Notes: generated by a model not told the origin, from the letters alone. DNA of 20,394 nt from Bifidobacterium breve (GCA_945885645.1 CAMCYV010000013.1:1-20394), one strand, 5' to 3'; positions 6,809 through 16,461 are shown, counted from the stretch's first letter. Translations and numbers: made by a program.

Positions 6809-8646
6809 TGAGTGGACAAACTCCCGTATTACATCTTGTTACCTGTGGATCGGTCGACGATGGTAAGTCAACACTTATTGGGCGTCTGCTCGTTGAGACT
6901 GACAGTGTGCCGATCGACCAGTTGGAGTACGCGCGCACGACTCGGCGTGGTGGTTCAACGGTCCCGGTAGGCGAAGTTGATTACTCGCTCTTAACCGATG
7001 GCTTGGAGGCTGAACGCGAGCAGGGCATCACAATCGATGTGGCCTACCGGCATCTCAACTTGCCTAATGGCAGACGAGTTTTGATAGCTGATTCACCTGG
7101 ACACGAGCAGTACACCCGAAACATGGCAGTGGCCGCTTCGAATGGTGATGTTGCAGTGCTACTTGTGGACGCAGCTCGAGGGGTTCGCCCGCAAACTCAC
7201 AGACACCTCACCGTTTGCGCTCTTATGGGTGTGCAAACAATTATTGTCGCTGTTAACAAGATGGACCTTGTTGATTATTCCCATGAGGTCTTTGAACAAG
7301 TGATGGGTGAAGTTAGGACAACGGCCGCACGGCTTGGAGTCCAACAAATTGATGGCATCCCCGTCAGCGCGGTCACCGGCGCAAACGTTGCCACTAAATC
7401 TGACGCAATGCCGTGGTACAAGGGTGAGTCATTACTGGGTGCACTTGCCATTTGGGAACCAGTTGGTCGCTTAGTCGATGAAGGTTTTCGGTTCCCGGTT
7501 CAATTCATTGTCCGTGCCGAAGGTAATTTCCGCGGCTATGCAGGAACTGTTGTTGCTGGATCGGTTCGTCCAGGAGACGAAGTCGTCATCGCAGATTCTG
7601 GTCGCACAGCTAACATTGCCCGAATTGTTACCGCTGACGGAGACTTAGATGTGGCAACGTACGGTCAGGCGGTCACACTCACACTCGACCATGAAGTTGA
7701 TGTGACGCGCGGAGATATTTTGGCAGCGGGAACGCCACTACAGCCTGCAGACCGATTCGGTGTTGACATGGTGTGGCTGGGTGAGGAACCGTTGGCACAT
7801 GGTCGCTCCTACTTGTTGATCTCTGGTTCTCGTTCAGTGCCCGCCACGGTTACTAACGTGCGGCATCGCCTTGATGTTGTCTCCGGTCATGAGCATGCCG
7901 CTCGAGTATTGAACATGAACGATATTGGTCGAGTTGAGATTGCGACAGATCGACCAATCCCCATGGATCCATACTCATTATGCAGGGACACGGGTGGTTT
8001 TTTGCTCGTGGACAGAGTGACCGCTGACACTGTCGCTGCTGGACTTTCGCGACACGCTATGCGGCGGGCATCCAATGTTGTTCCACATGTCTACGACGTT
8101 GATTATCAGGCTCGTGCTTCACTAATGGGGCATCCTGCCCGAGTTGTATGGCTGACTGGACTCTCCGGTTCGGGTAAGTCAACAATCGCGGATGCAGCCG
8201 TGCGCAAATTGCATGCGATGGGGATCCACACCTATGTTCTCGATGGTGACAATATGCGAACTGGGCTAAATAAAGACTTGGGATTCACTCCGGAAGATCG
8301 TGCGGAAAACGTGCGTCGCGTAGCTGAAGTAAGCAAGCTCATGCGAGACAGTGGAGTTGTCGTATTCGTGGCACTTGTCTCGCCATTCCGCTCTGATCGT
8401 GAGAGCGCAGCAACTCTTTTCGACAAGGGCGACTTCATCGAGGTATTCGTTGACACTCCGGTTGATGTTTGTTCCGAGCGTGACCCTAAGGGACTTTATG
8501 CTAAGGCTGCGGCAGGTAACTTGCCCAATATGACAGGTGTTGGGCAGGCCTATGAACCACCGTTGAATCCCGATCTAATTGTTCATGGCACCGGTGATGT
8601 TGAGGCGAGTGCTGATCTACTCGTTGCTGCGATTTTGGAGGCTTAG
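6808..8646 (+). CDS. cysNC: Bifunctional CysN-CysC: sulfate adenylyltransferase GTPase subunit fused to APS kinase
   Basis: This 612-residue fusion makes APS with CysD and then phosphorylates it to PAPS, the sulfate donor and reduction substrate. Residues 1 to about 430 are the CysN GTPase, with G1 GSVDDGKST (14-22), [11 protein letters not shown] for switch I, DSPGH (95-99) and NKMD (150-153), followed by beta-barrel domains. Residues 443-612 are APS kinase, with P-loop GLSGSGKST (451-459), DGDN (479-482), [14 protein letters not shown] and VSPFRSDRE. All nucleotide-binding motifs of both halves are intact, so both should be active. The start ATG 6808 overlaps the cysD stop by 1 nt. The last codons carry the Shine-Dalgarno GGAGG (8637-8641) of pheS, which starts 1 nt after the stop. 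No PAPS or APS reductase or sulfite reductase gene is in the window. Confidence 0.95.
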   Translation: MSGQTPVLHLVTCGSVDDGKSTLIGRLLVETDSVPIDQLEYARTTRRGGSTVPVGEVDYSLLTDGLEAEREQGITIDVAYRHLNLPNGRRVLIADSPGHEQYTRNMAVAASNGDVAVLLVDAARGVRPQTHRHLTVCALMGVQTIIVAVNKMDLVDYSHEVFEQVMGEVRTTAARLGVQQIDGIPVSAVTGANVATKSDAMPWYKGESLLGALAIWEPVGRLVDEGFRFPVQFIVRAEGNFRGYAGTVVAGSVRPGDEVVIADSGRTANIARIVTADGDLDVATYGQAVTLTLDHEVDVTRGDILAAGTPLQPADRFGVDMVWLGEEPLAHGRSYLLISGSRSVPATVTNVRHRLDVVSGHEHAARVLNMNDIGRVEIATDRPIPMDPYSLCRDTGGFLLVDRVTADTVAAGLSRHAMRRASNVVPHVYDVDYQARASLMGHPARVVWLTGLSGSGKSTIADAAVRKLHAMGIHTYVLDGDNMRTGLNKDLGFTPEDRAENVRRVAEVSKLMRDSGVVVFVALVSPFRSDRESAATLFDKGDFIEVFVDTPVDVCSERDPKGLYAKAAAGNLPNMTGVGQAYEPPLNPDLIVHGTGDVEASADLLVAAILEA

Positions 8647-8647
8647 A

Positions 8648-9748
8648 TTGTCAGCTCCCAATAAGTCATTTGACCCAAAGCAAGTGTCCGCGCTCAATGC
8701 TGATTCCGTTGACGCAATGGTTGCCGGCGCACTCTCAGCTTTCAGCGCGGCAATAGATTTGAATTCGCTCAAGGTCGCCAGACTGGAACACTTCGGAGAC
8801 CGCTCCCCAATAGCTTTGGCAAATCGGGAAATTGGGGCGCTACCACCTGCAGCAAAGGCTGAAGTGGGAAAAAGAATCGGTGAAGCGAAAGCGCGAATCA
8901 AAGACGTGCTGGAATTGCGCGAAATTGAGCTCACCCAAATTCGTGACAATGAAGTTCTTCTGTCCGAAAAAGTTGATGTTAGTGTCCCCGTTGATCGAAT
9001 GAAGCGAGGAGCGCGGCACCCGCTGACCACACTCATGGAGCGTCTCTCTGACGTGTTTATTGCTATGGGTTATGAAATAGCTGAAGGTCCAGAGTTGGAG
9101 CTTGAGTGGGCAAATTTTGATGCACTGAATTTTCCTAAGGACCATCCCGCGCGGCTCATGCAGGACACGTTTTTTGTGGAGAGCCCTGACTCGGGAGTTG
9201 TTCTACGGACCCACACCTCACCGATTCAGGTGAGAGCGATGCTGGAGCGGGAATTGCCCATCTATGTCGTTGCGCCAGGCCGAGTTTTTCGAACCGATGA
9301 ACTTGATGCAACCCACACCCCGGTGTTCCACCAAATCGAGGGTTTAGCCGTCGACAGGGGTCTGACCATGGCCGACCTTCGGGGTACTTTGAATCACTTG
9401 GCTCACGTAATGTTTGGGGCAGAGATCGACATTCGTTGGCGCCCATCCTTTTTTCCGTTCACCGAACCCAGTGCAGAAGTCGATTTGAGGTGCTTTGTGT
9501 GTCTCGGTGGTTCCGATACAACCGAATGCCGTGCTTGCGGTGGTGAAGGCTGGATCGAATGGGGCGGATGCGGAATGGTTAACCCTAAAGTCTTACAAGC
9601 GGTGGGAATTGATCCTCTCGTGTACTCGGGTTTTGCCTTTGGAATGGGAATTGAACGAACCTTGATGTTCCGCAGTGGAGTTGCTGACATGCGTGACATG
9701 GTTGAAGGCGACATACGCTTTACGGCTGCATTCGGCATGGAGGCGTAA
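8648..9748 (+). CDS. pheS: Phenylalanine-tRNA ligase alpha subunit
   Basis: PheS is the catalytic chain of the (alpha-beta)2 enzyme that charges tRNA-Phe. The 366-residue protein has an N-terminal coiled-coil arm (residues 40-110, rich in A/K/E). The class II core follows, with motif 1 around [20 protein letters not shown] (122-141), motif 2 [21 protein letters not shown] (212-232) and motif 3 [15 protein letters not shown] (328-342). Cysteines 282, 285, 294 and 297 form a CxxC...CxxC zinc-knuckle pattern, as in other actinobacterial PheS. The start is TTG 8648: GGAGG (8637-8641) lies 6 nt upstream and the sequence after it ([11 protein letters not shown]) runs into the arm. A longer open frame from 8579 lies inside cysNC and is not PheS-like. 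Only 1 nt separates it from the cysNC stop. Confidence 0.95.
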   Translation: MSAPNKSFDPKQVSALNADSVDAMVAGALSAFSAAIDLNSLKVARLEHFGDRSPIALANREIGALPPAAKAEVGKRIGEAKARIKDVLELREIELTQIRDNEVLLSEKVDVSVPVDRMKRGARHPLTTLMERLSDVFIAMGYEIAEGPELELEWANFDALNFPKDHPARLMQDTFFVESPDSGVVLRTHTSPIQVRAMLERELPIYVVAPGRVFRTDELDATHTPVFHQIEGLAVDRGLTMADLRGTLNHLAHVMFGAEIDIRWRPSFFPFTEPSAEVDLRCFVCLGGSDTTECRACGGEGWIEWGGCGMVNPKVLQAVGIDPLVYSGFAFGMGIERTLMFRSGVADMRDMVEGDIRFTAAFGMEA

Positions 9749-12219
9749 TGAAGCTTCCTGTTTCTTGGATCAAAGAGTTCGCTCCCGTTCAAGCGAGCGC
9801 ACGAGAGATAGCCGAAGCATTGATCAACGCAGGCTTAGAAGTTGAAGGCATCGAGACGCTGGGCGCTGGTGTGAGTGGAACGTTAGTTATTGGACGGGTT
9901 CTGGAAATTGAGGAACTCACGGAATTCAAAAAACCTATCCGCTGGTGCCACGTTGATGTGGGCACGCAGATCCGAGGAATCGTTTGTGGCGCGACAAACT
10001 TCACCGTGGGTGACCTTGTTGTAGTTGCGGAACCTGGCGTCACTCTTCCGGGAGATTTCACTATTACCTCTCGTGAGACGTATGGTCACGTTTCCGACGG
10101 CATGATCTGTTCCGAACGCGAAATGGGACTTGGGCAGGATCGCGCCGGGATCATGATCCTGGAGGGTGTCAGTCCAGGACAGAACGCAAATGAGTTGTTG
10201 GGAATTGGCGAGGAAATCCTTGATATCGCGGTAACCCCCGATCGGGGATATGCATTGTCCATCCGTGGTGTCGCCCGAGAAGTTGCCACTGCATTCGAAG
10301 TGGAATACCGCGACCCAGCGATCAGTTGGGGTCCCGATTTGGGTGCACCTGAAACCGGGCTCGAACCACACGATTGTGTAATTGAAGACTTTAGCGCCTG
10401 CGAGTTGCTCACCCTCCGCACCATTCTTGGGTTTAACCCCGACGCACCAACCCCCCGTTACATGGTGTCGCGCCTGCAGGCGTGTGGGATTCGAAGCATC
10501 TCACTGGCTGTGGACGTAACCAATTACGTCATGATGGAACTTGGCCAACCAACCCACGCATTTGATGTAAACAAGCTAAATGGCCCGTTACGAGTTCGGC
10601 GTGCCATTGCTGGTGAAGACCTTGAGACCCTTGATCATGTTGTACGCAAACTTTCTGTACTTGATTCAGTGATCGCTGACTCCAGTGGACCCATTGGGCT
10701 TGCGGGGACCATGGGAGGGTTCACGACGGAAATAGATGGCTCCACGACCGGCATTGCGCTGGAAGCGGCATTTTTCCCAGCATCGACGGTTGCTGGGAAT
10801 TCGAGGCGGCACAAGATTTCCAGTGAAGCATCCCGTCGTTTTGAACGGGGGATCGATCGGGAACTTGCTCCGATTGCATCCGCGCGTGCATGCGCATTGC
10901 TCATTGAGCACGGTGGCGGCAATTATGCCGGCATGTGCGCGGTTGAATCACCGATGTCAGACAACGTGATCGAATTCGACCTCGATCTCCCAACTCGCAC
11001 AGCAGGAATGTTCATCGATCACGAAACCGTAATGAGCAAACTTGAAGCCATTGGTGCAATTTGCGTTCGAACTGACTCGCAATTCATTGCAGTTACACCA
11101 CCAAGTTGGCGCCCGGATCTCACTCAGCCGGCGGATCTCGTCGAAGAAGTCGTTCGACTTGTTGGGTACGAGAAACTTCCGTCAACTTTGCCTACTGCAC
11201 CCGCTGGTCGAGGCTTAACTCAGGAACAACGTCTACGTCGTCGAATTGGTTATCTTTTAGCCGGTCGCGGAATGCACGAGATCCGGGCGTATCCCTTTAT
11301 CGGTGCAACTGACTTTGACGCAATGCGATTCCCAGCTAATGACTCGCGCCGTAAGTCACCCACCCTGGTGAACCCTTTGTCAGAACTTGCGCCTCAAATG
11401 CGTTCAACGCTCCTGCCCGGAATGCTTTCCATCGCTGCGCGCAACGTGGGCCGGGGAGAAAATGACTTAGCAATATTTGAGGTGGGTTCCGTATTTCTCG
11501 GTGAGGCGGCAAAAGGAGGACTGGACCCAGGCGTTGAAGCCCGACCCACGGATCTTATTTGGGAGCGAATGCAGTCTGCTTTGCCGGCCCAGCCGGAGCA
11601 CTTGGGTGTGGTTATGAGCGGTGCGCTGGAGTCCGCCGGGGTTTGGGGGAGCCCGCGCACGGCAACCTGGCGAGATTCAATCGACGCGATGTTGGTTGTT
11701 GCCAATGAACTCGGCGTAAACCTCGAAGTGCAGACGGGAAGTGACCCAAGTTTTCATCCAGGCCGGTGTGCTGAACTTGTTTTGACGAAGACTTCGAAAG
11801 TTGTCGGTTTTGCTGGAGAATTGCATCCGGCCGTTGTTGAACATTGGAATCTTCCCAAGCGGAGTTGTGCCGCTGAGGTTGATCTCAGTGCCTTGTTAAG
11901 CGCGGCGGTTACCAGTGCCACGGCACCCGTTTTCTCTAACTCTCCTGTCGCAAAAGAAGACTTGGCGTTCGTAATTAACAGAGCGTGCCCGGTTGCCGAG
12001 GTCCAGGCATGTATCCGAGAGGCCGGTGGGGAACTTTTGGAGTCCATTCGGCTCTTTGACACCTATGAGGGTGATCAAATCCCACCGGGTCACAAATCAC
12101 TGGCATTTGCCTTACGTTTTCGTGGAGACGGCCGTACTTTGTCACCAGAAGAACTCCAAAATCTTCGTAGCCGAATCATCGCAGCGGTCTCAGAGCAGGT
12201 GGGCGGCACACTCAGATAG
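9748..12219 (+). CDS. pheT: Phenylalanine-tRNA ligase beta subunit
   Basis: PheT binds tRNA-Phe and edits mischarged tyrosine. The 823-residue protein has the family's full domain order. An EMAP-like tRNA-binding fold covers about residues 44-136 (GTLVIGRVLEIEELTEFKK ... SDGMICSEREMGLG). The B3/B4 editing region spans about 215-380 (SRLQACGIRSISLAVDVTNY, GQPTHAFDVNKL). B5 follows at about 415-480 (WRPDLTQPADLVEEVVRLVG). The C-terminal FDX-ACB anticodon-binding domain is 728-823 (SPVAKEDLAFVINRACPV ... LRFRGDGRTL). The start ATG 9748 overlaps the pheS stop in TAATG, so the two subunits are made in step. It is the last gene of the long run from cysD. The next promoter lies in the 42-bp gap before argC, where I see no terminator hairpin. 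Confidence 0.96.
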   Translation: MKLPVSWIKEFAPVQASAREIAEALINAGLEVEGIETLGAGVSGTLVIGRVLEIEELTEFKKPIRWCHVDVGTQIRGIVCGATNFTVGDLVVVAEPGVTLPGDFTITSRETYGHVSDGMICSEREMGLGQDRAGIMILEGVSPGQNANELLGIGEEILDIAVTPDRGYALSIRGVAREVATAFEVEYRDPAISWGPDLGAPETGLEPHDCVIEDFSACELLTLRTILGFNPDAPTPRYMVSRLQACGIRSISLAVDVTNYVMMELGQPTHAFDVNKLNGPLRVRRAIAGEDLETLDHVVRKLSVLDSVIADSSGPIGLAGTMGGFTTEIDGSTTGIALEAAFFPASTVAGNSRRHKISSEASRRFERGIDRELAPIASARACALLIEHGGGNYAGMCAVESPMSDNVIEFDLDLPTRTAGMFIDHETVMSKLEAIGAICVRTDSQFIAVTPPSWRPDLTQPADLVEEVVRLVGYEKLPSTLPTAPAGRGLTQEQRLRRRIGYLLAGRGMHEIRAYPFIGATDFDAMRFPANDSRRKSPTLVNPLSELAPQMRSTLLPGMLSIAARNVGRGENDLAIFEVGSVFLGEAAKGGLDPGVEARPTDLIWERMQSALPAQPEHLGVVMSGALESAGVWGSPRTATWRDSIDAMLVVANELGVNLEVQTGSDPSFHPGRCAELVLTKTSKVVGFAGELHPAVVEHWNLPKRSCAAEVDLSALLSAAVTSATAPVFSNSPVAKEDLAFVINRACPVAEVQACIREAGGELLESIRLFDTYEGDQIPPGHKSLAFALRFRGDGRTLSPEELQNLRSRIIAAVSEQVGGTLR

Positions 12220-12235
12220 ACCCGAGAGCCGTCAT

Positions 12236-12253
12236 TATGCACATATGTGTATA
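12236..12253. promoter_or_regulatory. ARG box (ArgR operator) in front of argC
   Basis: TATGCACATATGTGTATA is an 18-bp palindrome with a single mismatched pair. It agrees at 13 of 16 positions with the actinobacterial ARG box WTGCATRWWYATGCAW as I know it. It lies 8 bp before the argC ATG and overlaps the -10 hexamer, so bound ArgR would block RNA polymerase. argR lies in the same operon. A second box, often found 2-3 bp away, is not evident. Confidence 0.8.
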
Positions 12254-12255
12254 TT
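12250..12255 (+). promoter_or_regulatory. -10 element (TATATT) of the arg operon, probably leaderless
   Basis: TATATT ends 6 nt before ATG 12262, so transcription should start at or next to the A of the start codon. The six bases between (AAAGCC) hold no Shine-Dalgarno. No clear -35 is seen at 17 nt upstream (AGCCGT). The element overlaps the right half of the ARG box. Confidence 0.6.
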
Positions 12256-12261
12256 AAAGCC

Positions 12262-13299
12262 ATGAGAGTGTCAATTGCAGGGGCTTCGGGCTATGCCGGA
12301 GGCGAATTACTGCGTCTATTAGAAATTCATCCGCACTTTGAGGTCGTTGCAGCTGCGGCGCATTCATCCGTTGGTGAACGGGTGGATGCCCTGCACCCGG
12401 CACTTGCGCCGTCCCCGATCGGCTCACTTGAGTTGTGTTCAACAAGTGCGGATCAGCTCGAGGCCGACATTGTTTTTATGGCGCTGCCGCATGGAGGGTC
12501 TGCTGCACTTGCTGCGGAGCTTCTTGCGGTCAATCCGCAGCAAATGATCGTTGATATCGGGGCAGATTTCAGGCTGGGTAACCCTCAGGCTTGGGAGCGG
12601 TATTACGGAGGAAACCACGCAGGAACATGGACCTACGGGCTTCCAGAATTAGCTCAACAGCGTGAAGTGATTGCCTCTTCAACTACAATTGCCAATCCCG
12701 GGTGCTACGCAACTGCAATTTCATTGGCAACCGCGCCTGCTGTCGCTGCTCACCTGGTGGGTAATTCGGTGATCAATGTGGTCGCTGCCAGTGGAACGAG
12801 CGGTGCCGGTCGAGTTCCCACTCCATCGCTGATTGCCTCCACGGTTATGGGCTCCATCAGTGCGTACAAAATTGGTGGGGTCCACCAACATACTCCGGAA
12901 ATTGAACAGGTACTCCATTCCATTTGGCCAGAAGCTGACACACGCATCAGCTTCACGCCTTTACTTGCTCCTATGCCGCGTGGAATCATTGCAACCTGTA
13001 CCAGTTCGATTTCAACCGAGACTGACATAGATCCTCATGAAATCTACAGTGAGTACTTCACAGACTCCCCGTTCGTATCAGTGCTCGGTCAAGGTCAAAT
13101 GCCAAACACGGGAAGTGTCCTGGGAAGTAATTACGTTCAACTCAGTGTCAATGTTGATGAACACGCCGGGCAGCTCGTTGTTATTGCCACCTTGGATAAC
13201 TTGGTAAAGGGCGCGGCCGGACAGGCAATCCAGAACGCAAATCTCATGTGCAAATTCGAGGAAACAACCGGTTTACTGCAAACAGGAGTCTCGCCATGA
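12262..13299 (+). CDS. argC: N-acetyl-gamma-glutamyl-phosphate reductase
   Basis: ArgC reduces N-acetylglutamyl phosphate with NADPH to the semialdehyde, the third step to ornithine. The 345-residue protein opens with the Rossmann motif GASGYAGGELLRLL (7-20). It has the catalytic cysteine C148 in ANPGCYAT, followed by AASGTSGAGR, and the HQHTPEIEQ segment with the conserved histidine. The start is ATG 12262; an upstream in-frame GTG at 12247 lies inside the ARG box and is not used. There is no Shine-Dalgarno, and the -10 is 6 nt away, which points to a leaderless message. It is the first gene of argC-argJ-argB-argD-argR, under ArgR control through the box at 12236-12253. The TGA stop overlaps the argJ start (ATGA). 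Confidence 0.95.
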   Translation: MRVSIAGASGYAGGELLRLLEIHPHFEVVAAAAHSSVGERVDALHPALAPSPIGSLELCSTSADQLEADIVFMALPHGGSAALAAELLAVNPQQMIVDIGADFRLGNPQAWERYYGGNHAGTWTYGLPELAQQREVIASSTTIANPGCYATAISLATAPAVAAHLVGNSVINVVAASGTSGAGRVPTPSLIASTVMGSISAYKIGGVHQHTPEIEQVLHSIWPEADTRISFTPLLAPMPRGIIATCTSSISTETDIDPHEIYSEYFTDSPFVSVLGQGQMPNTGSVLGSNYVQLSVNVDEHAGQLVVIATLDNLVKGAAGQAIQNANLMCKFEETTGLLQTGVSP

Positions 13300-14465
13300 G
13301 CGTGACACAATCAAGCGGGTTCACTGCATCGGGTGTGGCGGCCGGTCTTAAATCGAGCGGAGCCAAAGACGTAGCACTCGTGGTGAACACGGGGCCGAAA
13401 GCCCATTCGGCAGCCGTGTTTACCACTAATCGTTTTGCTGCGGCCCCGGTAATTTGGTGTCGACAAATTCTCTCTGGTGGGGATGGTCGGGTGGTCGTAT
13501 TGAACTCAGGTGGCGCAAATGCATGTACCGGTCCTGCAGGCTTTGCTGACACGCACGTGACCGCTGAGATTGTAGCTTACGAACTGAGCAGTTTGGGTGG
13601 TGGTGAATTTGGCGCCGGCGAAGTGTTCGTGTGCTCCACCGGGTTAATAGGTGAACGACTTAACATGACCGCACTCGAAGCCGGAGTGAAATCTGCAATC
13701 GCGCAGTTATCATCGGATGGCGGAATCATGGCTGCGGAAGCGATTATGACAACCGACACGAAATATAAAGTCTCATCGGTGAATGGCCATGGATACACAA
13801 TTGGCGGAATGGCTAAGGGAGCAGGCATGCTTGCCCCTGGCATGGCAACAATGCTTTCGGTAATTACAACAGACGCCGACGTAGACCCAAAATTCTTACA
13901 GCAAGCATTGAATTTCGCGACTTCCCAAACATTTGACCGATTGGACTCAGATGGCTGTATGTCCACAAATGACACCGTTATTTTGCTGGCAAATGCAGCC
14001 AGTGGAGTCTATCCCGAACCCGAACAATTCCAAACAGCCCTGACAAAAGTATGTGAGGAACTAGCGCAACTACTGATGGCTGATGCTGAGGGTGCAACAA
14101 AGGAAATTCACATTGAGGTCGTTGGGGCACGCGATGAAAGCGATGCAGTTATGGTGGGTCGAGCAGTATCTCGCAGCAACTTGTTTAAGTGCGCGATGTT
14201 CGGTGAGGATCCAAACTGGGGACGCATTCTGTCAGCCGTCGGAACAACGAGTGCATTTTTTGAAGCTGATCAAGTTGATGTCAGTATCAATGGAGTGATG
14301 ATTTGTGCTGGCGGGGGAGTCGGCGAAGATCGCTCACAAGTTGATCTCACTCATCGACATGTTGACGTCCTGATCGACCTGCATGCCGGAACGCATCGGG
14401 CTCTTATCCGAACAAATGATCTGTCGATTGGTTATGTGGTTGAGAATTCGGAATATTCAACATGA
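13296..14465 (+). CDS. argJ: Ornithine acetyltransferase (ArgJ)
   Basis: ArgJ moves the acetyl group from N-acetylornithine to glutamate and so recycles it; in many bacteria it also makes N-acetylglutamate from acetyl-CoA. The 389-residue precursor has the autocleavage site in KGAGMLAPGMATMLS, between A184 and T185. T185 becomes the N-terminal nucleophile of the beta chain. Other conserved stretches are NSGGANACTG (70-79), STGLIGERL and, near the C-terminus, GEDPNWGRILSAVG. The start is ATG 13296 with AGGAG (13284-13288) 7 nt upstream, overlapping the argC stop as ATGA. An open frame from 13248 gives extra residues with no family support. Whether the enzyme is mono- or bifunctional cannot be told. 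Its presence means the pathway runs in the cyclic form. Confidence 0.95.
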   Translation: MSVTQSSGFTASGVAAGLKSSGAKDVALVVNTGPKAHSAAVFTTNRFAAAPVIWCRQILSGGDGRVVVLNSGGANACTGPAGFADTHVTAEIVAYELSSLGGGEFGAGEVFVCSTGLIGERLNMTALEAGVKSAIAQLSSDGGIMAAEAIMTTDTKYKVSSVNGHGYTIGGMAKGAGMLAPGMATMLSVITTDADVDPKFLQQALNFATSQTFDRLDSDGCMSTNDTVILLANAASGVYPEPEQFQTALTKVCEELAQLLMADAEGATKEIHIEVVGARDESDAVMVGRAVSRSNLFKCAMFGEDPNWGRILSAVGTTSAFFEADQVDVSINGVMICAGGGVGEDRSQVDLTHRHVDVLIDLHAGTHRALIRTNDLSIGYVVENSEYST

Positions 14466-15262
14466 CCACTGAGGTACCGGTAATTGTCATTAAGTTTGGG
14501 GGTAATGCAATGACTTCGCCAGATTTATTCACTTCCTTTGCGCATGATATTCGGGACTTGGGCGAGCAAGGATTTAATGTCGTGATTGTGCATGGAGGTG
14601 GGCCACAAATCTCGAGCATGCTAGGTCGACTCAATATTGAAAGTGAGTTTCGTGGCGGCCTTCGAGTAACAACTCCGGAAATCGCATCAGTCGTAGCGAC
14701 GGTACTGACGGGTGACGTACAGAGAAGTCTTGTTACTGCACTCAATCTAAACGGAGTTGCCGCAGTTGGAGTCAGTGGTGAAGACTCAAAATTGTTGACC
14801 TCAACTAAAATAGTTGATCAGAAATTTGACCTTGGGCTGGTGGGAAGAATTACCACTATAAATCCGAAATTAATTGAGGTTTTGCTGGAAAACTCGTATG
14901 TGCCAGTCGTCTCACCAGTGTCCTCAGATGAACTGGGAGTCAGTCTTAACGTGAATGCTGACACCGCGGCAGGATCGCTAGCTGGCGCATTGGGAGCAGA
15001 TAGATTGATTTTAATGACAGATGTCGATGGCGTTCTAGCACATTATCCAGATCCGGAATCGTTGATACCGGAGTTGACATCGGGTGAAGTTGAACAACTA
15101 TTACCGAAAGTGACCGAAGGCATGATTCCTAAACTTGAGTCCGTTCTTAATGCGATTAGTCACGGCTGTGCAAGTGTCCAAATCGTGAACGGAAGTACGG
15201 AACATTCGCTAAGGAATGCGCTTGCCAAAGGCAGTCACTCAGGGACGGTGATCACACAGTGA
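14462..15262 (+). CDS. argB: Acetylglutamate kinase, short form without the arginine-sensing N-terminal helix
   Basis: ArgB phosphorylates N-acetylglutamate with ATP, the second and usually committed step. The 266-residue protein has the conserved kinase parts: IVIKFGGNAM (8-17, with K11), VHGGGPQI (43-50), RGGLRVT (64-70), SLNVNADTAAG and a C-terminal EGMIPKLES. The start ATG 14462 overlaps the argJ stop (ATGA). In-frame sequence upstream reaches a stop at 14441-14443 with no other start, so the protein cannot be longer. Arginine-inhibited hexameric kinases of actinobacteria are about 290-300 residues, with an extra N-terminal helix of some 20-30 residues and a C-terminal FTxxGxGT signature. 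Both are missing here: the end reads [17 protein letters not shown]. It resembles the dimeric, arginine-insensitive E. coli type (258 aa). Confidence 0.94.
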   Translation: MTTEVPVIVIKFGGNAMTSPDLFTSFAHDIRDLGEQGFNVVIVHGGGPQISSMLGRLNIESEFRGGLRVTTPEIASVVATVLTGDVQRSLVTALNLNGVAAVGVSGEDSKLLTSTKIVDQKFDLGLVGRITTINPKLIEVLLENSYVPVVSPVSSDELGVSLNVNADTAAGSLAGALGADRLILMTDVDGVLAHYPDPESLIPELTSGEVEQLLPKVTEGMIPKLESVLNAISHGCASVQIVNGSTEHSLRNALAKGSHSGTVITQ

Positions 15263-16453
15263 AATCAAATTGGAATGACGTTTTTCTCAGCACTTATGGA
15301 ACACCCACCGTGACTCTCGTTCGAGGTCAAGGATCACTTGTCTGGGATTCAGATGGGAACGAGTACGTCGATTTGCTTGGCGGAATCGCGGTCAACATTT
15401 TGGGTGTTGGCCACCCGAAATTTGTTCAGGCAGTTACCGAGCAAGTTGGACAGTTGGTTCATACTAGTAATTTGTACATTAATGAACCCTCCGTCAAATT
15501 AGCTAACAAACTAAAGGAGTTGGTGGGCTGCCCTGACGCAAAAGTTTTCTTCTGCAATTCTGGGGCGGAGGCAAATGAGGCTGCCCTGAAACTCTCCCGG
15601 CTAACGGGTAAAAGTGAAGTCGTCGTGGTCGAGGACAGCTTCCACGGTCGAACCATGGGATCCTTGTCACTTACTGCTCAGCCCGCAAAGCAGACACCTT
15701 TTGAACCCCTTCTCAGCGGTGTTACGGTCGTGAAAGTCAATGATCTTGATGCCCTTAGAAAAGCAATCACAGCGTCGACCGCAGGCGTCTTTCTGGAGAT
15801 TATTCAAGGCGAGGCAGGGGTTCGATCTCTGACCATCGACTTCATTCGCGCTGCTCGTGAATGGACTAAAGAAGTTGGCGCTTTATTGATTGTTGACGAG
15901 GTCCAAACAGGGATTGGACGAACTGGATCTTGGTGGGCTCACTCGGAAAGTGGAGTTATCCCCGATGCGATGACGCTCGCGAAAAGCCTGGCCGGAGGAC
16001 TTCCCATCGGTGCACTCATCACTTTTGGAGACACTTCAAGCTTGTTCACCCCAGGTTCGCACGGATCAACTTTCGGTGGTAACCCAGTTTCTTGCGCTGC
16101 GGCCTTGGCAGTAATTGATGTGATCGAGCAAGAGGGTTTGTTGTCTCGAGCCAATGACGTGAGTGCCGCTCTGCAAAAACAGCTGGTCGAAAGGTCTCAC
16201 GGTTTGGTGTCCCATGTGCGAGGAAGAGGATTACTCCTGGCTGCTGAACTTAATGTCGTGGGAGAAAACGAATCGTCAGCCATTTTCGCAGCGAAGGCCA
16301 CGGAAAACGGAATACTGGTAAATGCAGTGAGTCCGACGGCTATTCGCCTTGCACCCGCTTTAACAATCAGCGATTCAGAGATTGAGCAGGCCCTTCAGGC
16401 GTGGGAGAAGACCTGTTCATTCTTTATTGGGAATACATCTCTTGGGAAAAGAG

Positions 16454-16461
<8 letters not shown>
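15259..16461 (+). CDS. argD: Acetylornithine aminotransferase
   Basis: ArgD converts N-acetylglutamate semialdehyde and glutamate to N-acetylornithine with pyridoxal phosphate. The 400-residue protein is a class III aminotransferase. It has [18 protein letters not shown] (97-114) for cofactor phosphate binding, [23 protein letters not shown] (211-223, with the PLP-contacting D213) and the Schiff-base lysine K242 in [14 protein letters not shown], followed by [11 protein letters not shown]. The GTG start at 15259 overlaps the argB stop (GTGA) and has no strong Shine-Dalgarno, so it relies on coupling. The 3' end overlaps argR by 8 nt. argF, normally next in actinobacteria, is not present. Some ArgD enzymes also act as succinyldiaminopimelate aminotransferase in lysine synthesis, which cannot be excluded. 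Confidence 0.94.

Noticed and set aside
8579..8647. A longer pheS starting at ATG 8579 inside cysNC
   Set aside because: The 23 extra residues are a shadow of the APS kinase end; TTG 8648 has an ideal Shine-Dalgarno.
9403..9792. A 129-codon minus-strand open frame across the pheS-pheT junction
   Set aside because: It is antisense to two certain genes and has a Pro/Ser-rich composition with no family resemblance.
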